Shown here: positions 52,021 to 60,192 of the stretch, piece by piece
Numbering within the stretch: the first letter of the stretch is position 1
Layout: every line of letters starts with the position of its first letter
NCBI RefSeq assembly: GCF_012935715.1
Contig: NZ_CP052860.1
Coordinates: forward strand, 4,340,001-4,404,000
From: Pseudomonas sp. ADAK13
GTDB lineage: Bacteria > Pseudomonadota > Gammaproteobacteria > Pseudomonadales > Pseudomonadaceae
DNA length: 64,000 bases
Reading direction: 5' to 3'
Translations under genes and position numbers: made by a program
The notes under the pieces: model-generated
What the model saw: the letters and a program-made list of their open reading frames with translations, nothing else
Database searches by the model: none
Told to the model about the DNA's origin: nothing

Positions 52021-52638
52021 TTAGTCCAGCACTTGTTCGGTAAGCAACGTCACTGCGATAAGGAGCATGGCTGTCCCGGAGAACCGGCTGACCCAGTGCG
52101 CTGCGGCGGGGCGTGTGCGCAGTACGACGTGTGAGCCAAACCCAACCAACAGATAAACAACGCCACAACTGAGGGTGTGTACGAGCCCCAGCACGATCAT
52201 CTGCATCGGCACGGGCCAGGGCACCGTGGCATCGGCAAATTGAGGCAGGAGCGCCAGGAACAGCAGGAAGACTTTCGGGTTCAGGCCACTGATGCAAAGC
52301 CCCTTGAGCATCCAGCGCGTCCATGAGCCGGACGCTTGAACGTCATCCGCCCGGGGCGCGGCGGGGCGAAGGAGCATATTGAGGCCCAACCAAAACAAGT
52401 AACCCGCACCGGCCACCGTCAGCACTGACAGGGCCACCGGGTGGCTGGCGACCAGCGTGCCAACACCTGCGGCAACCACCAGCGTGGCGATCAAATGACC
52501 GGACAGCAGGCCCGCCACGGCGGGTACGACGACTCGATGTTTCAGCCCCGCAGAAATCGCATAGGCCCAATCCGCACCGGGCGTAATGACGAACAGAATC
52601 GACATCGCCCAGAAGGCTGCAAAGGTACTTAAACTCAT
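52021..52638 (-). CDS. LysE-family amino-acid exporter
   Basis: 205 residues, six hydrophobic helices. ATG 52638 gives MSLSTFAAFWAMSILFVITPGADW; the LTPGxD motif of LysE/RhtB proteins appears as ITPGADWAYAI. An in-frame ATG at 52656 is also possible. The protein would export an amino acid or related organic acid. It is the first gene of the LysE-panB-MaoC operon and is divergent from an Lrp-family gene, the typical regulator of such exporters. Confidence 0.87.
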   Translation of the reverse strand: MSLSTFAAFWAMSILFVITPGADWAYAISAGLKHRVVVPAVAGLLSGHLIATLVVAAGVGTLVASHPVALSVLTVAGAGYLFWLGLNMLLRPAAPRADDVQASGSWTRWMLKGLCISGLNPKVFLLFLALLPQFADATVPWPVPMQMIVLGLVHTLSCGVVYLLVGFGSHVVLRTRPAAAHWVSRFSGTAMLLIAVTLLTEQVLD

Positions 52639-52827
52639 GCCGTCCCCCGCGCCCATTCGTGACTCACCGCTTTATTCATCATCCTGCCTGTCCTTTCAAA
52701 AGCCGTCCCTCGGGTTTTTTAATGCGGGGCACGGTGGTTAATGACGGGAGGAAGATTAGTGAAATATGGTTAGAATTAGCTCTCAAAGCATGCTGTTATT
52801 GTGTCTTGTAAGGGGAGAAAGTTCTGA

Positions 52828-53280
52828 TTGGACAGAATAGACCGGAAGATTCTTGCTGAGCTGCAACGGGATGGGCGACTTTCCGTCACGGAATTGGCCG
52901 AGCGCGTAGGGTTGAGTCTCTCTCCTTGCCATCGGCGGGTGCGGGCACTGGAAGAGTCTGGTGTGTTGCTCGGCTATCGGGCGCAGCTTGATCCCGTTGC
53001 GTTGGGCCTGAACTTTTCCGCCATGGTGTTTGCCACGCTCCGAGACGGCAACCGGCAAGCAGTCGAGGCGTTCGAGACGGCACTCATGGATATCCCGCAG
53101 GTGGTCGATGCCCAGAGGCTGTTCGGGGAGCCGGACTACCTGCTGCACGTGATTGCCCAGGACTTGCCCGCCTTCCAAAGACTTTACGACGAGAGACTTT
53201 CCACACTGCCCAATGTGCAACGGTTGACCTCCACCCTGGTGATGAAGCGGGTCATTCAAGACCGGGCGCTACCGTTGTAA
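52828..53280 (+). CDS. Lrp/AsnC-family regulator
   Basis: 150 residues from TTG 52828 with GGGGAG upstream. The helix-turn-helix is DRKILAELQRDGRLSVTELAERVGLSLSPCHRRVRALE, very close to canonical Lrp/AsnC. The RAM effector domain follows (MVFATLRDGNRQAVEAFETALMD and FGEPDYLLHVIAQDLPAF). It is divergent from the LysE exporter and probably activates it when its amino-acid ligand accumulates. Confidence 0.9.
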   Translation: MDRIDRKILAELQRDGRLSVTELAERVGLSLSPCHRRVRALEESGVLLGYRAQLDPVALGLNFSAMVFATLRDGNRQAVEAFETALMDIPQVVDAQRLFGEPDYLLHVIAQDLPAFQRLYDERLSTLPNVQRLTSTLVMKRVIQDRALPL

Positions 53281-53378
53281 CTGGCGCACTACGTGCTCTT
53301 TACTTCAGCGGCCGCGCAGCGGTTACGCACACAGTCGGTGACAGCACTATTCCATCATGAAGAGGGCTAAAGAGTTGG

Positions 53379-53391
53379 TGAAATCAATTCA
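53379..53391. promoter_or_regulatory. MetR-like site upstream of mesX-mesD
   Basis: TGAAATCAATTCA fits the MetR consensus TGAA-N5-TTCA exactly and is 130 bases upstream of mesX. MetR controls methionine-synthase genes in many gammaproteobacteria, so the site suits this operon. No SAM riboswitch fold was recognised in the 240-base leader. Confidence 0.5.
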
Positions 53392-53520
53392 TTATTACTT
53401 ACTCAATGGCTCAGCCTAAAATACCTCTTAATTATAGATAATATGAAGACTGCCGGGTGCAAGCCAGAAAAGTGCTAGATAGTTTCAGGTTTGCCCCGGA
53501 AAACAGGGTGTCAGATTATA

Positions 53521-54504
53521 ATGAATAAAGAGTTTGTATTTACGATCAAGAGCATTTGTTTTGACGAGAATTATCATCCCTCGGAAAATACGCGCATCAC
53601 CACCAACTTTGCTAATTTGGCGAGAGGGAAGAACCGTCAGGAGAACCTGCGCAACACGTTGAGAATGATCGACAACCGTTTCAATGCGTTGGCCCACTGG
53701 GATAATCCCAAGGGGGATCGTTATACCGTCGAGCTTGAAATCATCTCTGTTGAGATGGACATTGACGCTGAAGGCGGCAGTCATGCCATTCCGTTGATTG
53801 AAATATTGAAAACGAATATCGTTGATCGAAAAACCAATGAGCGATTTGAAGGCATTGTAGGGAATAACTTCTCCTCCTACGTCAGGGACTATGATTTCAG
53901 CGTGGTGTTGTTGGGGCATAACAAGGATCAGCCAACGTTCAGTACGCCAGATGATTTTGGAGACTTGCATGGCAAGCTGTTCAAGTGCTTCGTGAACTCA
54001 AGTGCTTACAGGGACAACTTTAAAAAGTCGCCGGTCATCTGCCTGAGCGTTTCCAATACCAAGACTTATCACCGGACTGAAAACCAGCACCCGGTGCTGG
54101 GTATTGAGTACGAGCAGGATGAGTACTCGTTGACGGATAAGTACTTCAAGAAAATGGGGTTGAAGGTCCGCTATTTCATGCCTTCAAACAGTGTTGCGCC
54201 CTTGGCTTTTTATTTTTCCGGTGACTTGCTCAGTGATTACACAACTCTTGAGCTTATCAGCACCATCAGCACGATGGACACTTTCCAGAAAATTTACCGG
54301 CCCGAGATTTACAATGCGAACTCCACCGCAGGAAAGTCCTATCAGCCGAGTTTGAAGCACCAGGATTATTCATTAACACTCATTGTTTATGATCGAGAGG
54401 AACGTAGCCGGCTGGCGATTGAGCAGGGCAAATTTGTTGAGGAGCACTTCATCAAACCCTACCAGGCCACGCTTGAGCGGTGGTCCGCCCACTGCGCCTT
54501 TTAA
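53521..54504 (+). CDS. mesX: MesX (DUF1852), partner of the MesD methionine synthase
   Basis: 327 residues, no membrane or signal sequence. It matches DUF1852, which I recall from Price and colleagues' work as MesX, needed together with oxygen for activity of the folate-independent methionine synthase MesD. The start at 53521 gives MNKEFVFTIKSICFDENYHP; no better upstream start is found. It is followed after 27 bases by mesD. GC content and codon use are visibly lower than in the flanking genes, a sign of possible transfer. Biochemical role of MesX is still unclear. Confidence 0.85.
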   Translation: MNKEFVFTIKSICFDENYHPSENTRITTNFANLARGKNRQENLRNTLRMIDNRFNALAHWDNPKGDRYTVELEIISVEMDIDAEGGSHAIPLIEILKTNIVDRKTNERFEGIVGNNFSSYVRDYDFSVVLLGHNKDQPTFSTPDDFGDLHGKLFKCFVNSSAYRDNFKKSPVICLSVSNTKTYHRTENQHPVLGIEYEQDEYSLTDKYFKKMGLKVRYFMPSNSVAPLAFYFSGDLLSDYTTLELISTISTMDTFQKIYRPEIYNANSTAGKSYQPSLKHQDYSLTLIVYDREERSRLAIEQGKFVEEHFIKPYQATLERWSAHCAF

Positions 54505-54531
54505 ATCATTAATAATACAAGGTCATCTATC

Positions 54532-55566
54532 ATGAAAAAGCTATTGCCCACTTCAACGGCTGGCAGCTTGCCAAAACCCTCCTGGCTTGCACAGCCCGAG
54601 ACACTTTGGTCGCCCTGGAAGTTGCAAGGCGAGGAATTAGTCGAGGGCAAACAAGATGCCCTGCGTTTGGCGCTGCAAGAACAACAGCACGCCGGCATTG
54701 ATATCGTCAGTGATGGTGAACAAACCCGCCAACACTTTGTGACTACGTTTATTGAACACCTCAGCGGCGTTGATTTCGAGAAGCGTGAGACCGTAAGAAT
54801 TCGTGATCGCTACGACGCGAGCGTGCCGACGGTGGTGGGTGCGGTTACTCGGCAAAAGCCGGTGTTTGTTGAAGATGCCAGGTTTCTCCGTCAGCAAACC
54901 GATCAACCCATTAAATGGGCGCTGCCTGGCCCCATGACCATGATCGATACGCTGTATGACAACCATTATAAGAGTCGCGAAAAACTGGCCTGGGAATTCG
55001 CCAAAATTCTCAATGAAGAAGCCCGGGAACTGGAGGCTGCCGGCGTTGATATTATCCAGTTTGATGAGCCCGCCTTTAACGTTTTCTTTGATGAAGTGAA
55101 TGAGTGGGGCGTTGCCACCCTGGAGAGGGCCATTGAAGGCCTTAAATGCGAAACGGCCGTGCATATTTGTTATGGCTATGGCATCAAGGCCAACACGGAC
55201 TGGAAGAAGACGCTGGGCTCGGAGTGGCGTCAATATGAAGAGGCGTTTCCTAAGCTGCAGAAATCCAGCATCGATATCATTTCGCTGGAATGCCACAACT
55301 CCCATGTTCCAATGGACCTCATTGAGCTCATCCGGGGTAAAAAAGTCATGGTGGGGGCCATTGATGTGGCATCCGATACCATTGAAACCCCGGAAGAAGT
55401 CGCCAACACGCTACGCAAAGCCCTTCAGTTTGTGGACGCCGACAAGCTCTATCCTTGCACCAACTGTGGCATGGCTCCTTTGTCTCGTGGTGTCGCAAGA
55501 GGCAAGCTCAATGCGTTAAGCGCAGGCGCCGAAATCGTTCGAAGAGAACTCTTGAACCTGCGCTGA
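54532..55566 (+). CDS. mesD: MesD, folate-independent methionine synthase (core MetE)
   Basis: 344 residues, corresponding to only the catalytic half of MetE (about 750). Zinc ligands are visible: His211 and Cys213 in VHICYGYG, Glu253 in SLECHNS, and Cys312 in CTNCGM. The N-terminal part opens LPTSTAGSLPKPSWL, typical of core-MetE proteins, and the substrate loop is DEPAFNVFF. MesD methylates homocysteine with a methyl donor that is not methyl-folate and requires MesX, the upstream neighbour. The pair suggests an oxygen-dependent alternative to MetE/MetH. A palindromic terminator follows. Confidence 0.88.
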   Translation: MKKLLPTSTAGSLPKPSWLAQPETLWSPWKLQGEELVEGKQDALRLALQEQQHAGIDIVSDGEQTRQHFVTTFIEHLSGVDFEKRETVRIRDRYDASVPTVVGAVTRQKPVFVEDARFLRQQTDQPIKWALPGPMTMIDTLYDNHYKSREKLAWEFAKILNEEARELEAAGVDIIQFDEPAFNVFFDEVNEWGVATLERAIEGLKCETAVHICYGYGIKANTDWKKTLGSEWRQYEEAFPKLQKSSIDIISLECHNSHVPMDLIELIRGKKVMVGAIDVASDTIETPEEVANTLRKALQFVDADKLYPCTNCGMAPLSRGVARGKLNALSAGAEIVRRELLNLR

Positions 55567-55582
55567 AATACAGGCGGAAGGG

Positions 55583-55608
55583 GCGCGGTAGTTTAAAAAA
55601 AACCGCGC
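55583..55608. terminator. Terminator-like hairpin after mesD
   Basis: GCGCGGT (55583-55589) pairs with ACCGCGC (55602-55608) around an A-rich loop, and flanking GAAG/CTTC extends the stem. It lies between mesD (stop 55566) and the convergent hydrolase gene (stop 55662), so it could serve both. Confidence 0.55.
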
Positions 55609-55661
55609 TGCTTCAGACCCTTTTTGGAACCTGGGGGAAAACAGTCGCCCTGAGCGTGAAT

Positions 55662-56807
55662 TCAAAGCGCCGCATAGACCAGGGACGATAGGCGGCCAGC
55701 GCGGGGATCAATCATCGTATGGCTGCCTGAGGTCGTGGTAACAAAACCAAAGCTCACGCGCTTTTCGGGATCGGCGAAGCTTATCGGGCCGCCAAGCCCG
55801 ATATGCCCAAAGGTGTTCGGGCCCATTGCGTGGGAAGCCATCGGGTCGCGTTGCTGCTCCAGCATGCAGCCCAAGCCATAACGCATGGGGCGCATCCATA
55901 CCCGATCCATACCATGGCTGTGCTCTCGCGTGAACTCACTGAGCAGCTCGCGACCGATATAGTGTCCCGCCAGTAACGCACTGTAGAAACCGGCCAGGCC
56001 GTGAGCCGTGCCATGCCCGCACACACCCGGTTGCCGATAGGCCCACCAGCGCGGGTCACTGGTTCGCCTGGGCACCATTCCGGGGTTGGTGAAGGCTAAT
56101 GTCGCGATGTGCGATGGCTGGTTTTTCAGCACGGTGCGCAACGCTTGCGAGTAAGGATCACCGACTCGCCCCGTGGCGTTGTCGAAACGGGCGATGCGAT
56201 GAAAGTGTTTTTCGTCCACGCCAAGGTGAACGTCCAGGTCATGGGGCTCCAGAATCTGTTCGTGGATAAACACACAGGGATCTCGTCCGTCCACCCGACG
56301 AATCAACTCACCGAGAATCCAGCCAAACGTGGTGGTGCCATACCCCAGGTCTGTTCCCGGTTCCCACCAAAGCGGCTCGGCCGCCAGCACCCGCACCATA
56401 TGCTCCCAGTCATACATCATGGCGTTATGGTCGGGTGCCCGCAGCGCCGGCAGGCCTGCGGTGTGGTTCATCACCTGGCGCAAAGTGACCTTGGCTTTCC
56501 CGTGCTGGGCGAACTCCGGCCAGTAGCGGGCCACTGGCGCATCCAGCTCCAGCTTGCCCGCTTCAACCAGCATCAGAACGGCCACCGCGACATAGGGTTT
56601 TATAACGCAGAAGGTATTGGCCAGCGTATCGCGTGCCCAAGGCTTCGTGCCTGCCTGATCTGCCATGCCGGCCCACAGGTCGACAACCCTCTCGCCGTCT
56701 ACCTGCACACAAAGCCCGGCCCCACGCTCCTGCGGATCATCAAACATCTCCTCGAAAGCCTGCCTGACGGCGTCGAACGGCGTCGCACACATCCCTTGCG
56801 CGTTCAT
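55662..56807 (-). CDS. Beta-lactamase-fold hydrolase (family VIII esterase-like) with Cys in place of the SxxK serine
   Basis: 381 residues from ATG 56807; frames further upstream fall in the desaturase gene. Class C beta-lactamase/EstB features are in order: RDTLANTFCVIKP (residues 60-71), NHTAGLPAL, YGTTTFGWILGEL with the second catalytic Tyr156, and the C-terminal FGHIGLGG (KTG-like HxG). In this family residues 67-70 should be SxxK; here they are CVIK, with Cys67 encoded by TGC. All else is intact, so the protein may use a thiol nucleophile or be an inactive binding protein. It starts four bases after the desaturase stop, in one operon. Confidence 0.85.
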   Translation of the reverse strand: MNAQGMCATPFDAVRQAFEEMFDDPQERGAGLCVQVDGERVVDLWAGMADQAGTKPWARDTLANTFCVIKPYVAVAVLMLVEAGKLELDAPVARYWPEFAQHGKAKVTLRQVMNHTAGLPALRAPDHNAMMYDWEHMVRVLAAEPLWWEPGTDLGYGTTTFGWILGELIRRVDGRDPCVFIHEQILEPHDLDVHLGVDEKHFHRIARFDNATGRVGDPYSQALRTVLKNQPSHIATLAFTNPGMVPRRTSDPRWWAYRQPGVCGHGTAHGLAGFYSALLAGHYIGRELLSEFTREHSHGMDRVWMRPMRYGLGCMLEQQRDPMASHAMGPNTFGHIGLGGPISFADPEKRVSFGFVTTTSGSHTMIDPRAGRLSSLVYAAL

Positions 56808-56811
56808 GAAC

Positions 56812-57879
56812 TCACCCCCGCGACCGAGTTTGAGAGTGCCCCAGGGAAAAACGGTTCGCACGTTTATAGGTACCGAAGTCATTGAACCTGACACCGGCCT
56901 GCGCCATGACTTTATGCGCATAAGGTGCCGTCATCTGACGAAGATAGAACGGGTCTCTCACCACGAAATGGTGAATGCTGTGAGTGCTGCCGAAGTTGAA
57001 ACAGAACATCTGGAATGGCCACAACCACCAAGGGTTCATTACCTGTGTTTGTTGTAGCGCATTGCGCGGGGCAACATCACCGTAATAGTGCATGTTTGAA
57101 CTTATAAAAAACAGGCAGAACTGCCGGATCATATTGGGCGCGATCAGGATAACTACCACGCTATTGATGACATTCATGAACTCCAGCGTCGCAGCCGAAC
57201 TCTGAATGTCCTGGCCCATGAATGACCCCGCCCACACATACAGGTGGTAGCCGAGGAACACATACCAACACCCCCAGTACAAAAGCCCGAAAGGTGTATT
57301 GAGTCGGATAATCTTGCCTAACAATCTGACCTTTTGCCGCCATCCCGGCGCAAAAACCGCGTTTAGAAAACCAAATACAAAACCGTCGATCAGTTTCAAT
57401 AAGCGGAGTATTCCCCAAGGGCTGCCACTGGTTGTGATCCACGCCTCCACATCCGTATCCGTTCCGGACTCCTTATGATGATGAAAGTGCAGATTGCGTC
57501 TTAACCAGGGACTCGGCATTCCCGGCCGGGCCAGCCAGCAGAAAAACATCATGGCATTATGCGCCAGCGGCTGCTTTCGGAAATAAAGCCGATGAATCAA
57601 GTCATGTTCGATTTCATGAATGAACGACGTGAGCAGCGCATTGATCAGGATACACGTCCAGGCGGGGATGAAACCCTTTAGGTAGAGCCCTCCCGTCACG
57701 ACCATCCCGACCAGGGAAAATACCATGACACTCGCCCCCAGAGCATTCTGGTGTTGCAGGATCGGATAACGTTTGCGCAGGTAATTCCCATGTTCGGTAA
57801 TGCTGCGGGTTACATGCTCAATCTTTTCCTGATCGGTAGTCAGGCGATCAATGTCTATCGCGTTTTCCATGACGTTCAT
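56812..57879 (-). CDS. Membrane fatty acid desaturase
   Basis: 355 residues from ATG 57879, with GAGGA upstream; the frame is open further upstream but that DNA looks non-coding and AT-rich. Three histidine boxes bind the di-iron centre: HEIEHDLIH (88-96), HFHHH (131-135) and HSIHH (300-304), plus SNMHYYGD at 264. Four hydrophobic hairpins flank them. Acyl-lipid desaturases introduce double bases in membrane lipids using oxygen and a reduced ferredoxin or cytochrome b5-type donor. The downstream hydrolase in the same operon could release or remodel the product. It is divergent from a recombinase-like gene. Confidence 0.87.
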   Translation of the reverse strand: MNVMENAIDIDRLTTDQEKIEHVTRSITEHGNYLRKRYPILQHQNALGASVMVFSLVGMVVTGGLYLKGFIPAWTCILINALLTSFIHEIEHDLIHRLYFRKQPLAHNAMMFFCWLARPGMPSPWLRRNLHFHHHKESGTDTDVEAWITTSGSPWGILRLLKLIDGFVFGFLNAVFAPGWRQKVRLLGKIIRLNTPFGLLYWGCWYVFLGYHLYVWAGSFMGQDIQSSAATLEFMNVINSVVVILIAPNMIRQFCLFFISSNMHYYGDVAPRNALQQTQVMNPWWLWPFQMFCFNFGSTHSIHHFVVRDPFYLRQMTAPYAHKVMAQAGVRFNDFGTYKRANRFSLGHSQTRSRG

Positions 57880-58014
57880 CAATTCATCCTCTGCTTGCTT
57901 CGGGCTATAAAACAGCGGGCATACGAATTCACTGCGTGAATTCACGCGGGTCATTCGGTAAAAGTGAAATCGACTGTTTTTCTTGCACTTGTTAGGAATA
58001 TTGCAGGTTTTAAA

Positions 58015-58042
58015 ATGATAAGGTAAGTTCAAGTCTTTGCAA
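58015..58042 (-). promoter_or_regulatory. Candidate promoter for the desaturase-hydrolase operon
   Basis: On the minus strand TTGCAA (58037-58042) and TATCAT (58015-58020) are separated by 16 bases and point at the desaturase start (57879). The region is AT-rich. Seen by eye; no operator for the desaturase side is obvious except the repeats near 58102. Confidence 0.35.
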
Positions 58043-58101
58043 CTGTGTATTTTGGGTGGGTTCAATGTTACAGGTGTAAGGAATTAATGGTTTAGTTACA
58101 G

Positions 58102-58134
58102 TTTGTACAAGTACAAAACGACTTTGTACAAGTA
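58102..58134. repeat. Two 12-bp direct repeats upstream of the recombinase-like gene
   Basis: TTTGTACAAGTA occurs at 58102-58113 and again at 58123-58134, 21 bases start to start (two helical turns). The first copy extends into an inverted form TTTGTAC-AA-GTACAAA. The repeats end 16 bases before the recombinase-like ATG at 58151, in front of its AGGAGG ribosome site, and are placed to control either divergent gene. Confidence 0.6.
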
Positions 58135-58150
58135 TTGCCAAGGAGGCACC

Positions 58151-58714
58151 ATGAGATTGCATCGCATCAAATATTTCCGGCTTTCTTTACAAGAACCTGA
58201 GGGCGCGGTAGAGGAAATAACAAGCCCTGATGTATTTGACGCAATGTTTTGCGATGAGCGTGCAGACAATGCCGCGAATCGCGCAGGCCTTGAGCGGCTG
58301 ATTCGCTACCTGCAGCCCGGGGACACTGTCGTCGTGGACAGCATGGCCTCGCTCACCTCCAGTACCGAGCAGCTGTGCAGCATCATTCGCCGGCTGATTG
58401 AAAAGCAGGTAACGCTGGAGTTTTCCAACGAAAACCTGATTTTCCGGCATGACTGCCTTGAAGTGGTGGAACCCATCATTGCGGTCATGGAACTGGTCGC
58501 GCAGTTCGAGCGCACTGCGGCGAGGGAAAAACAGGCCGCTGGAATTGCTACCGCCAGGAATCGCGGGTCCTACGGTGGTCGCAAGAAAAAACTGTCTGAC
58601 ACTCAGGTTGTCAGTTTGATTGACCGCGCCTGCGCTGGAGAAAGCAGATCCAAATTGGCGCGCGATTTTGAGATCAGTCGCCAGACGCTTTATCGGTACT
58701 TGAGATCTACGTAG
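58151..58714 (+). CDS. Serine-recombinase homologue with degenerate active site
   Basis: 187 residues. ATG 58151 has AGGAGG five bases upstream. The small-serine-recombinase layout is plain: an N-terminal strand KYFRLS (Arg10, Ser12 as in the catalytic R-x-S), the [19 protein letters not shown] helix-strand (Arg44), a long E-helix with [20 protein letters not shown], and a C-terminal HTH_7 ([19 protein letters not shown]). The DRLGR motif that carries the two catalytic arginines and the Asp is ASLTS here (66-70). A functional resolvase or invertase is therefore unlikely. The direct repeats at 58102-58134 suggest it is now a DNA-binding regulator of itself and the divergent desaturase operon. 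Confidence 0.82.
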   Translation: MRLHRIKYFRLSLQEPEGAVEEITSPDVFDAMFCDERADNAANRAGLERLIRYLQPGDTVVVDSMASLTSSTEQLCSIIRRLIEKQVTLEFSNENLIFRHDCLEVVEPIIAVMELVAQFERTAAREKQAAGIATARNRGSYGGRKKKLSDTQVVSLIDRACAGESRSKLARDFEISRQTLYRYLRST

Positions 58715-58720
58715 GGGCTT

Positions 58721-59263
58721 CTATTGACCGTTATCCAGAGACTCGCTTATCCGATGCCGGTAGAGGAGGTCATCAAGTAACTGCCCATTGATGTGATAAG
58801 CGTCGCAATGACGTTGCTCAAACAGGAAGCCGCACTTCTCAAGAAGGCGGCAAGAGGCAGCATTTCCCTCGGTCACGACGGCCGTGAGCGTGTTCAGCCC
58901 AAGCGTTTCGCGGGCATAGTTCATCAACTGTTGCAGGGATTCAAAACCATAGCCCTTTCCTTGATGCCCGGCGAGGAACAGGTAACCGACTTCTGCCGTC
59001 GCCTCTTCATCGGTTGCCAGCTTTAATCCCGTGACCCCAACGGCACAACCGCTGTGCCGGTCGAAGACGACGAGGCACAACCAATGGCTGGCGCCTGGCA
59101 GCCATTGCGGCAACCGGGATTCAAATTTCTCTCGGGTTTCGGTTTCGCAGGGGGCGTCGCACACGTACTGGATCACTGACGGGTCGGTGTGCAACGCGAG
59201 GAAAAGGTCCCAGTCGCCGGCTTCCAGTTGCCGCATGTAAAGCCGTTCGGTGTATAGCTCCAT
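58721..59263 (-). CDS. GNAT acetyltransferase, RimJ/RimL type
   Basis: 180 residues. MELYTERLYMRQLEAGDWD is the typical N-terminus of RimL-like proteins. Acetyl-CoA motif A reads VGYLFLAGHQGKGYGFESLQQ, followed by AVVTEGNAASCRLLEKCGF. It would acetylate an N-terminal amine or a small molecule. It ends six bases from the recombinase-like gene's stop (convergent). Confidence 0.87.
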   Translation of the reverse strand: MELYTERLYMRQLEAGDWDLFLALHTDPSVIQYVCDAPCETETREKFESRLPQWLPGASHWLCLVVFDRHSGCAVGVTGLKLATDEEATAEVGYLFLAGHQGKGYGFESLQQLMNYARETLGLNTLTAVVTEGNAASCRLLEKCGFLFEQRHCDAYHINGQLLDDLLYRHRISESLDNGQ

Positions 59264-59399
59264 TATTTGACGCTCCTTGTTGATCTGCTGTTGGCCCTCA
59301 AGCCTCGGTAACGGGCGCCTTTCCCGTTTTCTGATCCACCCAACCTTGTGCCGCGCCGGCGCGCTGGAGAACGGCCTGTTACTGCCGGTCTCTGTTGCA

Positions 59400-59630
59400 A
59401 TGAAGAGCGAGGTGACGATCTTCCTTGAGAATTATGACCGCGTCGTGCGCACCGTCAATGAAGCCTATAACGTACGTGGTAGTGACTTGGCCAACCTTGC
59501 GATGATGTGTCTGACCAATAACGGCACAGTCTCGAAGAATTGCCGTAAGCAGTATCAATACTCGGTTCAGTCTGAGGTATTTGATTACATTGAGCAGGTC
59601 ACACAGGCTCTGTTGGGAAGGCGATTAATT
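59400..59630 (+). pseudogene. Possible gene remnant (about 75 codons)
   Basis: The frame from ATG 59400 encodes MKSEVTIFLENYDRVVRTVN, then DLANLAMMCLTNNGTVSKN and QYQYSVQSEVFDYIEQV, which reads like a real helical protein and differs in composition from the neighbouring GC-rich DNA. The frame stays open into the antisense strand of the DCC gene, so no natural stop or C-terminus is visible. No family is recognised. It lies in the 360-base gap between the GNAT and DCC genes; the rest of that gap shows nothing. Confidence 0.35.
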
Positions 59631-60092
59631 ACTGCGGTCAGCTGTCGGGTCATTCAAAAACCGCCGTTCATGATCCGGGTCCGGCAACAGGCAGGTATCG
59701 TACTTTCCGAACAGCCGATAGCGATTGCGCGCGATGCGATCGTAAGCCCAATCCCGAACGAAGCGCGGGATGGCCCGCAGCACCAGCAAGGGGCGCCAGC
59801 GCGCAGGCAGTTGCGCGATGATGTCGAACACCGCCTCCGAACGCTCCCAATAGTGTCGGTCGCGGATCACCAACAGGGTGTCGAACTGATCCAGCGGCAG
59901 CCCGGCCCAGGCCAATAGCGCCTGACCTTCGGGCGATTGCACCGCCGCCAACCGCACGTGGTGGTCGCGGTCATGGCGAATCAGGAACCTTGCCCAGCCG
60001 TTGCACAGCTTGCACACGCCGTCGAACAACACCACGGTTTCGCCGGGCTTGAGCAAGGGCGCGGGGGTGGGGCGGGTTTGGGAGGCGGGCAT
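59625..60092 (-). CDS. DCC-family thiol-disulfide oxidoreductase-like protein (DUF393)
   Basis: 155 residues. The CxxC motif at Cys27 and Cys30 lies in VVLFDGVCKLCNGWARFL, the DCC-family start (D-x-x-C-x-x-C). Residues IRHDRDHHVRLAAVQSPEG and RDWAYDRIARNRYRLFGK follow the family. These proteins are thioredoxin-like and associated with membranes or oxidative stress; the exact role is unknown. It stands alone. Confidence 0.85.
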   Translation of the reverse strand: MPASQTRPTPAPLLKPGETVVLFDGVCKLCNGWARFLIRHDRDHHVRLAAVQSPEGQALLAWAGLPLDQFDTLLVIRDRHYWERSEAVFDIIAQLPARWRPLLVLRAIPRFVRDWAYDRIARNRYRLFGKYDTCLLPDPDHERRFLNDPTADRSN

Positions 60093-60192
60093 GAGGGTGG
60101 GTCCAGTCGGGCCGGGTCAGCCTGGATCATACCCGCGTTCGTTCGCACTGTTTACTCAGGGAGTGGAGATCCAATAAACCAAGAGACTCCAG

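Noticed and set aside
53281..53520. Possible SAM or cobalamin riboswitch before mesX
   Set aside because: The 240-base leader shows no conserved core that I can recognise; the MetR-like site is a simpler explanation.
58151..58714. Active invertase with a flanking invertible segment
   Set aside because: The DRLGR catalytic motif is lost and no inverted recombination sites flank a neighbouring gene; only direct repeats in the promoter region are seen.
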